Below, piece after piece: positions 24,823 through 32,622 of a stretch of DNA of 64,000 bases. Source of the DNA: Actinotalea soli (GTDB taxonomy: Bacteria; Actinomycetota; Actinomycetes; Actinomycetales; Cellulomonadaceae); the NCBI RefSeq assembly GCF_017565425.1, contig NZ_JAGEMK010000002.1:248001-312000 (forward strand). Reading direction: 5' to 3'. Made by a program: the position numbers and the translations under genes. The stretch's first letter is position 1; the number at the start of each line of letters is the position of its first letter. The notes beneath the pieces are model-generated. The model worked only from the letters and a program-made list of their open reading frames with translations. It was not told where the DNA came from and did no database searches.

Positions 24823-25586
24823 TGGATCCGGCAACCCTGGCAGGCCTAGCCATCGCCTTCGGCATGGTGCTCATGGGCATCCTGGTCGAGGGCGCGAGCC
24901 CGATGTCCGTGGTGCTCCCGGCCCCGATGATCCTCGTGATCGGTGGAACCCTCGGCATCGGTCTGGCCAGCAGCACCATGAAGGACGCGATCCGGACGTA
25001 CAGCAGCCTGCCGAAGTTCCTCTTCTTCAAGAAGCCTGATCTCGACAAGACCGTCGAGACCGTCGTCGGGCTGGCCGACCGCGCACGGCGCGAAGGCCTG
25101 CTCTCCCTCGAGGACGCCGCGCGCGACGTCGACGACCCCTTCTTGCAGTCGGGCCTCCAGGCCGCGATCGACGGGACCGACCCGGACGACCTGCGCGAGA
25201 TGCTCGAGGACCGGGTGTCGAGCAAGAAGTCCCTCGACAAGACCATCGCCAAGTACTGGAACACGATGGGCGGCTACGCCCCGACCGTCGGCATCGTCGG
25301 CACCGTCGTCTCGCTGACCCACGTCCTCGAGAACCTGGCGCAGCCCGACGAGCTCGGGCACATGATCGCCGCCGCCTTCGTCGCGACCCTGTGGGGACTC
25401 CTCACCGCGAACTTCATCTTCCTGCCCCTGGGCGCACGCGTGACCCGTGTCTCCGAGCTCGAGGTCGCTCACATGGAGATGTCCATCGAGGGCCTCCTCG
25501 CCATCCAGGCCGGGGCCAACCCGCGCCTGGTCGGCCAGCGCCTGCGCAGCCTCATGCCGCCGGACCTCGTCAAGGAGGCCGCATGA
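24822..25586 (+). CDS. motA: Flagellar motor stator protein MotA
   Basis: The 254-residue membrane protein has four hydrophobic segments (about 3-24, 30-50, 148-168 and 180-203) and a large cytosolic loop (51-147) with charged residues that contact FliG. The TM3-TM4 region GGYAPTVGIVGTVVSLTHVLENL and AAAFVATLWGLLTANFIFLPLG is diagnostic for MotA/PomA-type stators. With MotB it forms the proton (or sodium) channel. Overlaps motB by ATGA. Confidence 0.95.
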   Translation: MDPATLAGLAIAFGMVLMGILVEGASPMSVVLPAPMILVIGGTLGIGLASSTMKDAIRTYSSLPKFLFFKKPDLDKTVETVVGLADRARREGLLSLEDAARDVDDPFLQSGLQAAIDGTDPDDLREMLEDRVSSKKSLDKTIAKYWNTMGGYAPTVGIVGTVVSLTHVLENLAQPDELGHMIAAAFVATLWGLLTANFIFLPLGARVTRVSELEVAHMEMSIEGLLAIQAGANPRLVGQRLRSLMPPDLVKEAA

Positions 25587-26485
25587 GCAGCGGACGCGGC
25601 TCGGGCGGTCACGGCGGGCGCCGGGCCAAGAAGCACGAGGAGGAGGAGCACGAGAACCACGAGCGGTGGGCGGTCAGCTACGCCGACATGATGACCGTGC
25701 TCGTCGGCCTCTTCATCGTCCTGTACGCGATGAGCAACGTGGACCAGGTCAAGTACGAGCAGCTCCGCGACTCCCTGGCCGCGGGCTTCGGCAACGGCCA
25801 GCCCTCGATCCTCGAGGGCAACGTCGGCGTGCTGCACGGGGTCGAGCGCTTCGAGATCTCCCCCTCCCTGCGCGAGGACGTCGCCGCTGCCCAGGCGGGC
25901 CCGGCGGTCGAGGACCCCGACGCCCCCGAGGAGGCCGACACCACGGCCGCGGACGCGCGCACCATGCGGCTCGCGGAGGAGGAGTACGGCAGGCTCGAGG
26001 GCATCGCCACCCAGATCGCCAACGCCCTGGACGACGAGGGCCTCGCCGACCGGGTGCGGTTCCGCATCACCGAGCGGGGTCTGTTCATCGGGATGGTGGC
26101 CGACGACGTCTTCTTCAGCGCCGACGCGGCCCGTCTGACCGGCACGGCCGAGCAGGTCGTGGACACGATCGCCCCGGTGCTCGTGGGCCTCGACGAGGAG
26201 ATCTCGGTCGAGGGGCACGCCAACGTCCTGCCCAGCACGCGCTACCCGACCAACTGGGAGCTCTCCTCCGACCGGGCGACCCAGGTGCTGCGGCGCCTGG
26301 TCGAGACCGGACGGGTCCCCGGGGAGCGCATCGCGGCCGTCGGCTTCGGCGAGTCCCGCCCGTTGGACTCGGCCGACGACCTCGAGGCCAACCGTCGCGT
26401 GGACCTCGTGGTCCTCAGCGACGCCCCCGAGACCGTTCGCGAGCTCCTCCCCCGAATCGCCGCCACCGACCCAGGAGTGACCTGA
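25583..26485 (+). CDS. motB: Flagellar motor stator protein MotB
   Basis: The 300-residue protein has a charged N-terminus (RRAKKHEEEEHENHERW), one membrane segment (about 31-52: VSYADMMTVLVGLFIVLYAMS) with D35 in the SYADMMT motif at the ion-carrying position, a linker, and a C-terminal OmpA-like peptidoglycan-binding domain (GMVADDVFFSADAARLT, SVEGHANVLPSTRYPTNWELSSDRA, FGESRPLDSADDLEANRRVDLVV). It anchors the stator to the wall. TGATG overlap with fliL. Confidence 0.95.
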   Translation: MSSGRGSGGHGGRRAKKHEEEEHENHERWAVSYADMMTVLVGLFIVLYAMSNVDQVKYEQLRDSLAAGFGNGQPSILEGNVGVLHGVERFEISPSLREDVAAAQAGPAVEDPDAPEEADTTAADARTMRLAEEEYGRLEGIATQIANALDDEGLADRVRFRITERGLFIGMVADDVFFSADAARLTGTAEQVVDTIAPVLVGLDEEISVEGHANVLPSTRYPTNWELSSDRATQVLRRLVETGRVPGERIAAVGFGESRPLDSADDLEANRRVDLVVLSDAPETVRELLPRIAATDPGVT

Positions 26486-27015
26486 TGCCTACCGAGCAGC
26501 GCGTCATCGCGTCCAAGCCCAAGATCGGCGCCCGCCCCACGGGTGGTGCGCCCCCCGAGCCCGCCGCCGAGGAAGCTCCCGCCAAGAGCAAGAAGAAGCT
26601 CATCATCATCCTCGCGGCCGTCCTGGTCCTGGGCGGTGGCGGTGCCTACTGGTTCCTCATGGGGCCGGGCGCAGGCGACGCCACCGCCGAGGAGGGTCAC
26701 GCCGAGGAGAAGGAGCACAAGCCCGAGCCCGGCGAGATCCTGGCCGTCGAGCCTGTGTCCATCAACCTGGCCAAGGGCCACTACCTGCGCCTCGGCATGG
26801 GCCTGCAGATGTCCGCCGACGCCGGCGGTCACGGCAAGCCGAGCCCCGCCCCGGCCCTCGACCTCGCGATCGACCTGTTCTCGGGTCGTCCGATGTCGGA
26901 GGTCGCGAGCGCCGAGGGACGCGAGGCCCTCAAGGCCGAGCTCCTCACCCACCTCGAGGAGGCCTACCACGGCGAGGTGATCGACCTGTACTTCACGGAC
27001 TACGTCACCCAGTGA
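26485..27015 (+). CDS. fliL: Flagellar basal body-associated protein FliL
   Basis: The 176-residue protein has a basic cytosolic start, one membrane segment (about 37-58: KLIIILAAVLVLGGGGAYWFLM), a His/Glu-rich linker and a conserved extracytoplasmic FliL domain (ILAVEPVSINLAKGHYLRLGMGLQMS...LKAELLTHLEEAYHGEVIDLYFTDYVTQ). FliL rings the stator and affects motor torque. It closes the swrD-motA-motB-fliL unit; a hairpin follows. Confidence 0.92.
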   Translation: MPTEQRVIASKPKIGARPTGGAPPEPAAEEAPAKSKKKLIIILAAVLVLGGGGAYWFLMGPGAGDATAEEGHAEEKEHKPEPGEILAVEPVSINLAKGHYLRLGMGLQMSADAGGHGKPSPAPALDLAIDLFSGRPMSEVASAEGREALKAELLTHLEEAYHGEVIDLYFTDYVTQ

Positions 27016-27031
27016 TGTAGCCCGACGGCGT

Positions 27032-27055
27032 GGCGGGGTGGTGAACCACCCCGCC
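27032..27055 (+). terminator. Intrinsic terminator after fliL
   Basis: A perfect 10-bp stem GGCGGGGTGG / CCACCCCGCC with a TGAA loop, 16 nt after the fliL stop. No T run. Confidence 0.75.
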
Positions 27056-27071
27056 GCAGGCCGTCCCTGGG

Positions 27072-27164
27072 TACGCTCAGGACTGCACTGAGCCGGCACG
27101 GATGCCGGTGCGTTCGCGGCGCCATGGAGGGCGCCACCTTGCCGCGGGGCCCAGCGACCCGCGG
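27072..27164 (+). promoter_or_regulatory. Possible housekeeping promoter and three-hairpin leader before fliM
   Basis: TACGCT (27072-27077) fits the actinobacterial TANNNT -10 and has the same sequence as the -10 ahead of the riboswitch at 59868. Downstream come three hairpins: CCGGCA/TGCCGG (27093-27108), GGCGCC/GGCGCC (27118-27135) and CCGCGGG/CCCGCGG (27142-27164). No known riboswitch signature is visible. GC-rich DNA forms hairpins easily, so this is tentative. Confidence 0.3.
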
Positions 27165-27226
27165 AGCACGTCCGGCCGTACGCGGTCCCACCCCGGGTGG
27201 TTCTCGTACTTCCTGCGCGGTTCTCC

Positions 27227-27251
27227 TCATCACCCTGGCGCGCGCGCCGAT
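27227..27251 (+). promoter_or_regulatory. Sigma-28-like promoter for the fliM operon
   Basis: TCAT-N15-GCCGATGA ends only 9 nt before the GTG at 27261, so the transcript would have almost no leader. Confidence 0.7.
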
Positions 27252-27260
27252 GAGCACCCC

Positions 27261-28193
27261 GTGACGGTCCAGGACACGACGGCGCCCCCCGCGCGCCGCA
27301 AGCGCTCAGCAGAGCCCGAGGCGTACGACTTCCGACGCCCCATGACCCTCGCCCGTGAGCACGGGCGGGTCCTCGAGATGGCCTTCGAGACGTACGCCAG
27401 GCAGTGGGGGACCCAGCTCACCTCACGCCTGCGCGTCGTGGCGAACGTCAACCTCCTCACGGTCGAGATGCGTTCGTACGACGAGTACGTGCGCTCCCTG
27501 CCGGACATGACCACGATGGTGCTGTGCGACGTCGACCAGGGCCGCGCGACCGCGGTGCTGCAGCTGCCGCTCGACTCCACCATGCTGTGGATCGACTACC
27601 TGCTCGGCGGGCCGGGCATCGCGACCCAGGACGCCGAGCGTGAGCTCACCGAGATCGAGTGGCACCTGCTGCGCGACCTGCTGCAGCACGCCGTCGCCGA
27701 CCTGACCTACGCCTTCCAGTCGGTCGGCCAGATCGGCGTCATGGTCAAGACGGTCCAGTACAACCCCCAGTTCGTGCAGGCCACCGCGGCCTCCGAGCCG
27801 GTGATCATCGCGACCTTCGACCTCGGTGTCGCCGGTCGGGAGACGACGGCGACCTTCATGCTGCCCGCCGAGATCGTGATGGCGGCCCTGCACTCGGGGG
27901 ACCAGACCGACAGCCGCTCGGCCGAGGCCCTGCTCGAGCACGCGATCGCGACCGGTCGGCTCGCCGACCAGGTGCACGACGTCCCCATGGACGTCTCGGT
28001 GCAGTTCACCCCGTACACCACCACCCCGGCGCAGATCGCCGGGCTCCAGATCGGTGACCTCGTGCCCCTGCGGCACCGCGCCGACAAGCCCCTCGACGTC
28101 GTCGTCGGCGACGTCGTCCTTGCCCGTGCCGCGCTCGGGAGCAACGGCTCCCGGCTCGCCTGCCTGGTCGTCACCTCCGAGGAGAAGCACTGA
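27261..28193 (+). CDS. fliM: Flagellar motor switch protein FliM
   Basis: The 310-residue protein contains the FliM core: YDFRRPMTLAREHGRVLEMAFETYARQWGTQLTSRLR, a middle CheC-like domain (TTMVLCDVDQGRATAVLQLPLDSTMLWIDYLLGGPG) and a C-terminal SpoA domain (MDVSVQFTPYTTTPAQIAGLQIGDLVPLRHRADKPLDVVVGD). The usual N-terminal LSQxEIDxLL peptide that binds phosphorylated CheY is not seen in the 21 residues before YDFRRP. GTG 27261 was chosen; the next ATG at 27342 would cut into the core. TGATG overlap with fliN. Confidence 0.9.
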   Translation: MTVQDTTAPPARRKRSAEPEAYDFRRPMTLAREHGRVLEMAFETYARQWGTQLTSRLRVVANVNLLTVEMRSYDEYVRSLPDMTTMVLCDVDQGRATAVLQLPLDSTMLWIDYLLGGPGIATQDAERELTEIEWHLLRDLLQHAVADLTYAFQSVGQIGVMVKTVQYNPQFVQATAASEPVIIATFDLGVAGRETTATFMLPAEIVMAALHSGDQTDSRSAEALLEHAIATGRLADQVHDVPMDVSVQFTPYTTTPAQIAGLQIGDLVPLRHRADKPLDVVVGDVVLARAALGSNGSRLACLVVTSEEKH

Positions 28194-28918
28194 TGCCTGC
28201 CCTGCCCACGCTGGACGCCGAGTCCGTCACGATCGCCCGTGCGGCGGCCACCGAGCTCGCCCGCCTGCTGCCCTCGACCGATGCTCTGACCGTCGTCGAG
28301 CACGACCCCGCCTCCGGCCCGGCCGACGACGCCGTGGCTGTGCGCGCCGCCTTCGTCGGGGCCGTCAGCGCCGACCTCCTCGTGGTCGCCGACCAGGCCG
28401 TGGCCGAGGCCCTCGCCGGGACGGACGCGACCATCTCGGTGGCCGACGCCCTGCGCCCGGCCCTCGACGCCGCGACCGCGACCCTCGGCGCCGGGGTGCT
28501 CGACGAGGCCCGCTCGGCAGCTCTCGCCGGCGGCCTCGAGGAGGAGGGCGTCATCGCCTTCGCCCTCGCGGGTGCCGACGGCACGCCCCAGGCGTGGTTC
28601 GGCCTGCGGATGCGTCAGCGCCCCGAGGCCGTCCCGCAGCAGCGCGGTGCCGCGGCGCCCGGCGCCGCGCAGGTCTCCCCGCTGCGCCTGCTGCACGACG
28701 TCGAGATGACCCTCACGGCCGAGATCGGCCGCACCAAGCTCCCCGTCCGCCAGGTCCTCGAGCTCGTGCCCGGCACGGTCCTCGAGCTCGACCGGGCAGC
28801 GGGATCCCTGGCCGACGTCATGGTCAACGGCCGGCTCGTCGCCCGCGGCGAGGTCGTCGTCGTCGACGAGGACTACGGCATCCGGATCACCGAGATCGTC
28901 GGCTCCGAGAACGCCTGA
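28193..28918 (+). CDS. fliN: Flagellar motor switch protein FliN (long form)
   Basis: The 241-residue protein ends in a clear SpoA/FliN domain (about 160-235): LLHDVEMTLTAEIGRTKLPVRQVLELVPGTVLELDRAAGSLADVMVNGRLVARGEVVVVDEDYGIRITEIV. The first 150 residues are an additional domain of CheC/CheX-like character (ADLLVVADQAVAEAL...ISVADALRPALDAATATLGAG), as in FliY/long FliN proteins of Gram-positive bacteria. A CheY-P phosphatase role for this part is possible, but the key Glu-Asn residues are not obvious. Confidence 0.92.
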   Translation: MPALPTLDAESVTIARAAATELARLLPSTDALTVVEHDPASGPADDAVAVRAAFVGAVSADLLVVADQAVAEALAGTDATISVADALRPALDAATATLGAGVLDEARSAALAGGLEEEGVIAFALAGADGTPQAWFGLRMRQRPEAVPQQRGAAAPGAAQVSPLRLLHDVEMTLTAEIGRTKLPVRQVLELVPGTVLELDRAAGSLADVMVNGRLVARGEVVVVDEDYGIRITEIVGSENA

Positions 28919-28924
28919 TCGACC

Positions 28925-29491
28925 ATGGACACCTCCTCCCTGATGCTCGGCCTGCGGGTCCTGCTGTCCCTGGCCGTGGTGCTCGGGCTGCTGTGGTTCC
29001 TCGCGCGCCGGCTCAGCGGGACCAAGGCGGTGCGACGTCGGGCCACGGACCTGGCCGTGATCGGCAAGCAGTCCCTGGGCGGCAAGACCGGTCTGGCCCT
29101 CGTCGAGGTCGGCGGGCGTCGCCTGCTGCTCGGCGTGAGCGAGCAGGGCGTCAACCTCCTCACCGAGGTCGACATGCCCGTCGAGCCCCCCGCCCCGGTC
29201 GCCCTCGTGCTGAGCGAGGACGACGAGCCGGCTGAGGCCGGCACCGGCCTCGGGCACGAGCGCACCCCGCTCGACCCGGCCGCGATCGAACGGCTCGTCG
29301 CCGAGGTCCCCTCCGACGTCTCGAGCCTCACCCCCCACGCCACGGACGGCGTGGAGCTCTCCCCGTCCACCCCCGCGGCACGGATGCCCGCGGTCCCCAA
29401 GCAGCGCAGCCCTCTCGAGGGATCGATCCTGGACGCCACCCTGTGGCGCCGGGCGATGGTTGCGGTGCAGGAACGGACCATCCGTCGTTGA
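28925..29491 (+). CDS. fliO: Flagellar export component FliO
   Basis: The 188-residue protein has one N-terminal membrane segment (about 5-27: LMLGLRVLLSLAVVLGLLWFLARR) followed by a small cytosolic domain with [38 protein letters not shown], the FliO pattern (xlgpkxxvxlvevggrxlllGvt). It helps assemble FliP-FliR. The long variable tail is typical. It precedes fliP directly. Confidence 0.9.
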   Translation: MDTSSLMLGLRVLLSLAVVLGLLWFLARRLSGTKAVRRRATDLAVIGKQSLGGKTGLALVEVGGRRLLLGVSEQGVNLLTEVDMPVEPPAPVALVLSEDDEPAEAGTGLGHERTPLDPAAIERLVAEVPSDVSSLTPHATDGVELSPSTPAARMPAVPKQRSPLEGSILDATLWRRAMVAVQERTIRR

Positions 29492-29496
29492 GCCCC

Positions 29497-30384
29497 GTGA
29501 GCCTCCCGGGCGGCACCTCGTGCCCGCCCGCAGTGCTGCGCGACCCGCTGGCCCCTGAGGGCCCGCGCGCCGCCCGGCTGCGCGCCACCGCGCTGCGTGC
29601 CCTGGTGGTGCTGCTGGTCGCCCTGGTGGCGACCGTCCTGCTGGCCGGCCTCGCGCAGGCCGCTCCCATCGACCCTGTCGAGCCCACCGCGCCGACCGAG
29701 CCCGTCGACCCCGAGGGCGACCCGGCCGTCACCATCGACATCAACGGCGTCAACGGCACGCCCAACAGCTCGATCGTCGTCCTGCTGACCATCACGCTGC
29801 TCTCGGTCGCACCGGCCCTGCTGCTCATGATGACGAGCTTCACGAAGATCTTCGTGGTGCTGGCCCTCACCCGGAACGCCCTGGGCCTCCAGGGCGTCCC
29901 GCCGAACCAGATCCTGGCGGGCCTCGCCCTCTTCCTCAGCCTGTTCATCATGGCCCCGGTCGTGGGCGAGGTGAACGACATCGGCGTCCAGCCCTACCTG
30001 AACGGCGACGCGACCTTCTCCGAGGCCGTCGACGTCGGCTCGGGCCCGCTGCGCGAGTTCATGCTGGCCCACACCCGCGAGGAGGACCTCGCCCTGATCA
30101 CGCGTGCCGCGGACATGGAGAACCCCGAGACCGTCGAGGACGTCGCGATGACGACCCTCATCCCGGCCTTCATGCTCTCCGAGCTGCGCTCGGCCTTCAT
30201 CATCGGCTTCGTCATCTTCGTGCCGTTCCTCGTCATCGACCTGGTGGTCGCGGCCGCCCTGATGAGCATGGGCATGATGATGCTCCCGCCGGTGATGATC
30301 TCCCTGCCGTTCAAGCTCCTGCTCTTCGTCCTCGTGGACGGCTGGGGCCTGATCGTCACGGCACTCGTGGGGAGCTACGTCTAG
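29497..30384 (+). CDS. fliP: Flagellar export gate protein FliP
   Basis: The 295-residue protein has an N-terminal signal-like segment (about 29-52, ALVVLLVALVATVLLAGLAQA) and the FliP core: LLTITLLSVAPALLLMMTSFTKIFVVLALTRNALGLQGVPPNQILAGLALFL and later LIPAFMLSELRSAFIIGFVIFVPFLVIDLVVAAALMSMGMMMLPP. It forms the export gate with FliQ and FliR. GTG 29497 lies 6 nt after the fliO stop; a TTG at 29488 overlapping that stop (TTGA) is an equal alternative. Confidence 0.95.
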   Translation: MSLPGGTSCPPAVLRDPLAPEGPRAARLRATALRALVVLLVALVATVLLAGLAQAAPIDPVEPTAPTEPVDPEGDPAVTIDINGVNGTPNSSIVVLLTITLLSVAPALLLMMTSFTKIFVVLALTRNALGLQGVPPNQILAGLALFLSLFIMAPVVGEVNDIGVQPYLNGDATFSEAVDVGSGPLREFMLAHTREEDLALITRAADMENPETVEDVAMTTLIPAFMLSELRSAFIIGFVIFVPFLVIDLVVAAALMSMGMMMLPPVMISLPFKLLLFVLVDGWGLIVTALVGSYV

Positions 30385-30656
30385 TGGACACCACGGCCGT
30401 CCTCGACATCGGCTTCTCGGCCATGCTCCTCGCGGGCAAGCTCGCCGCGCCCATCCTCATCACCGCGCTCGTGGTGGGCTTCACGGTCTCCTTGCTGCAG
30501 TCGATCACGCAGGTCCAGGAGGTCACCCTCAGCTTCGTGCCCAAGGCCATCGCGGTCGCGATCGCGCTGCTCGTCTCGGGCCACTGGATGATCGCCGAGA
30601 CCATCTCCTTCACCGAGGAGATGTTCTCCCGCATCCCCAGCCTGCTGGGGGGCTGA
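30384..30656 (+). CDS. fliQ: Flagellar export gate protein FliQ
   Basis: The 90-residue protein has two membrane helices (about 15-38 and 52-72) with APILITALVVGFTVSLLQSITQVQEVTLSFVPKAIAV, the FliQ signature (aPxLxxaLvvGlxvsixQAxTQinEmTLsfvPK). GTG start overlaps the fliP stop by 1 nt (TAGTG). Part of the export gate core. Confidence 0.95.
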   Translation: MDTTAVLDIGFSAMLLAGKLAAPILITALVVGFTVSLLQSITQVQEVTLSFVPKAIAVAIALLVSGHWMIAETISFTEEMFSRIPSLLGG

Positions 30657-30657
30657 C

Positions 30658-31440
30658 ATGGGCCTGACCATCCCGCTCGCGACCCTCGAGGTCATGATGC
30701 TCGCCGGAGTGCGCGTCGCTGCCTTCCTGGTCATCGCGCCGCCCTTCTCCCACGGCGCCGTGCCCGGGCGGATCAAGGCGATGCTCGCCGTGGCGCTGGG
30801 GCTGCTGGCCACGCCGCGCGCGATCGCGGCCGGGGGCGAGACGGTCGGCACCGCGATCGCCTCGGGCACGGCCCAGCTGATCGGCGACCTCCTCATGCAG
30901 GTGGTGATCGGTGGTGCGCTGGGCTTCCTGGTCGCGATGGTCTTCGCCGCGGTCCAGGCCGCCGGGAACATGATCGACCTCTTCGGCGGCTTCCAGCTGG
31001 CCCAGGCCTTCGACCCGATGAGCATGACCAACGGGGCGCAGTTCTCCAAGCTCTACACGATGACCGCGCTGGTGCTGCTCTTCGCCTCGAACGCGCACCA
31101 CGTGATCCTCGCCGGCCTGATGCGCAGCTTCGACGCGCTGCCGCTCGGCACCCCCCTGAACTTCGCGGCCATGAGCCAGGCCGTGACCGAGGGCATCACC
31201 GACCTGTTCCTCTCGGCCCTGCAGGTCGCCGGCCCGCTGATCGTCGTGCTCTTCCTCGCCGACGCCGGCCTGGGCCTGCTGACCCGTGTGGCCCCCGCGC
31301 TCAACGCCTTCGCCCTGGGCTTCCCGCTCAAGATCTTGCTCGCCCTGACCCTCGGGGCGACCGCCTACCTGGCGCTGCCGCAGATCGTGGCCGCGTTGAG
31401 CGACACCGCGGTGACCCGCGTGCTGGAGGTCGGGCGATGA
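30658..31440 (+). CDS. fliR: Flagellar export gate protein FliR
   Basis: The 260-residue membrane protein has six hydrophobic segments and FliR landmarks: RVAAFLVIAPPFSHGAVPGRIKAMLAVALG, GGALGFLVAMVFAAVQAAGNMIDLFGGFQLAQAFDPMS and LGLLTRVAPALNAFALGFPLKILLAL. It belongs to the FliP5-FliQ4-FliR1 gate. It is 1 nt after fliQ and overlaps flhB by ATGA. Confidence 0.95.
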   Translation: MGLTIPLATLEVMMLAGVRVAAFLVIAPPFSHGAVPGRIKAMLAVALGLLATPRAIAAGGETVGTAIASGTAQLIGDLLMQVVIGGALGFLVAMVFAAVQAAGNMIDLFGGFQLAQAFDPMSMTNGAQFSKLYTMTALVLLFASNAHHVILAGLMRSFDALPLGTPLNFAAMSQAVTEGITDLFLSALQVAGPLIVVLFLADAGLGLLTRVAPALNAFALGFPLKILLALTLGATAYLALPQIVAALSDTAVTRVLEVGR

Positions 31441-32549
31441 GCGAGCAGAGCGGTCAGGACCGCACCGAGGACGCCACCCCGAAGCGGATGAAGGAGGTCC
31501 GCAAGGAGGGCTCCCTGCAGCGCTCGCAGGACCTCTCGGCCTGGATCGGCATCGGCACCGGCGCGATCATGCTCACGTTCGTGCTGAGCAGCGGGCAGGG
31601 CGCGGCCCTCGAGCAGATGAGCCTGGTGCAGGAGACCATCGCCAACCCCGACCCCGAGCTCGCGGTGACCGCGCTCTTCGACGGCATGGGCTCGATCATC
31701 TGGACGATGGCGCCGCTCTTCGCCGTCGTGGTGCTGGCGGCGATCATCGGCTCGGCGCTGCAGGGCGGCATCCACATCTCGACCAAGAAGCTCAAGCCGA
31801 CCTTCAAGCAGTTCAACCTCGTCAAGGGCGTCAAGCAGAAGTTCGGCATGCAGGCCTGGTGGCAGGGCCTCAAGGCCGCCCTCAAGGCCTTCGCGATCGG
31901 CGCGGTCCTGTACGTCGTGGTCCAGGGGCTGATCCCCCTGCTGCTCGGCTCGGGCATGCACTCGCTCAGCCAGATCCTCGGTGCCGCGGGCTCGGGGGTC
32001 GGCAACCTCGTCCGCACCGCCGTCGTCGCCGGTCTCGTGCTCGCGGTCTTCGACCTCCTGGTCATCGGGAAGGCCAACCGCAAGAAGACCAAGATGACCA
32101 AGAAGGAGGTCAAGGACGAGCACAAGCAGTCCGAGGGCGACCCGCTGCTCAAGGGAGCGATCCGCTCCAAGCAGATCGCGATGAGCCGCAACCGCATGAT
32201 CGCCGAGGTCGCCCAGTCCGACGTCGTCCTGGTGAACCCCACCCACGTGGCCGTGGCCCTGCGCTACGAGCCGGGGACGGGTGCCCCCAAGGTCGTCGCC
32301 AAGGGCGCGGGCCACATCGCGGCGAAGATCCGCGAGGTCGCGACCGAGAAGAACGTCCCCATGGTCGAGGACATCCCGCTGACCCGGGCCCTGCACGCCG
32401 CCTGCGAGCTCAACCAGGAGATCCCGGCCCACCTGTACACCGCCGTCGCGCGGATCCTCGCCTTCGTCATGGCGCTCCGCCGTCGCGGTGCCGCGACCGG
32501 CATGCACAAGCCGCCGGACGGGCCCACCAAGATCCCGGAGGCGGCGTGA
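31437..32549 (+). CDS. flhB: Flagellar export switch protein FlhB
   Basis: The 370-residue protein starts SGQDRTEDATPKRMKEVRKEGSLQRSQDL (the ExTExPTxkrlxdARkeGqvxxS motif), has four membrane segments (about 32-190), and a cytosolic domain with the autocleavage motif NPTHVAVALRYEP near 266 (cleavage between N and P switches export from hook to filament substrates). RALHAACELNQEIPAHLYTAVARILAFVMAL near the end is also diagnostic. Confidence 0.96.
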   Translation: MSEQSGQDRTEDATPKRMKEVRKEGSLQRSQDLSAWIGIGTGAIMLTFVLSSGQGAALEQMSLVQETIANPDPELAVTALFDGMGSIIWTMAPLFAVVVLAAIIGSALQGGIHISTKKLKPTFKQFNLVKGVKQKFGMQAWWQGLKAALKAFAIGAVLYVVVQGLIPLLLGSGMHSLSQILGAAGSGVGNLVRTAVVAGLVLAVFDLLVIGKANRKKTKMTKKEVKDEHKQSEGDPLLKGAIRSKQIAMSRNRMIAEVAQSDVVLVNPTHVAVALRYEPGTGAPKVVAKGAGHIAAKIREVATEKNVPMVEDIPLTRALHAACELNQEIPAHLYTAVARILAFVMALRRRGAATGMHKPPDGPTKIPEAA

Positions 32550-32622
32550 GATCCCGACCCGCACGCCCGCCCCACCCCCAGACCACTGCCAGCACCACGA
32601 CCCACCCCGAGGAGGCCCGAGC

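Noticed and set aside
23977-24834. N-terminal extension of the minus-strand DUF559-type frame through the C-rich segment
   Set aside because: It is Pro/Gly/Arg-rich, runs through the homopolymer block and the swrD region, and lacks similarity; the family start is at 23976.
27342-28193. Shorter FliM from ATG 27342
   Set aside because: It would remove YDFRRP, the first conserved part of the FliM core.
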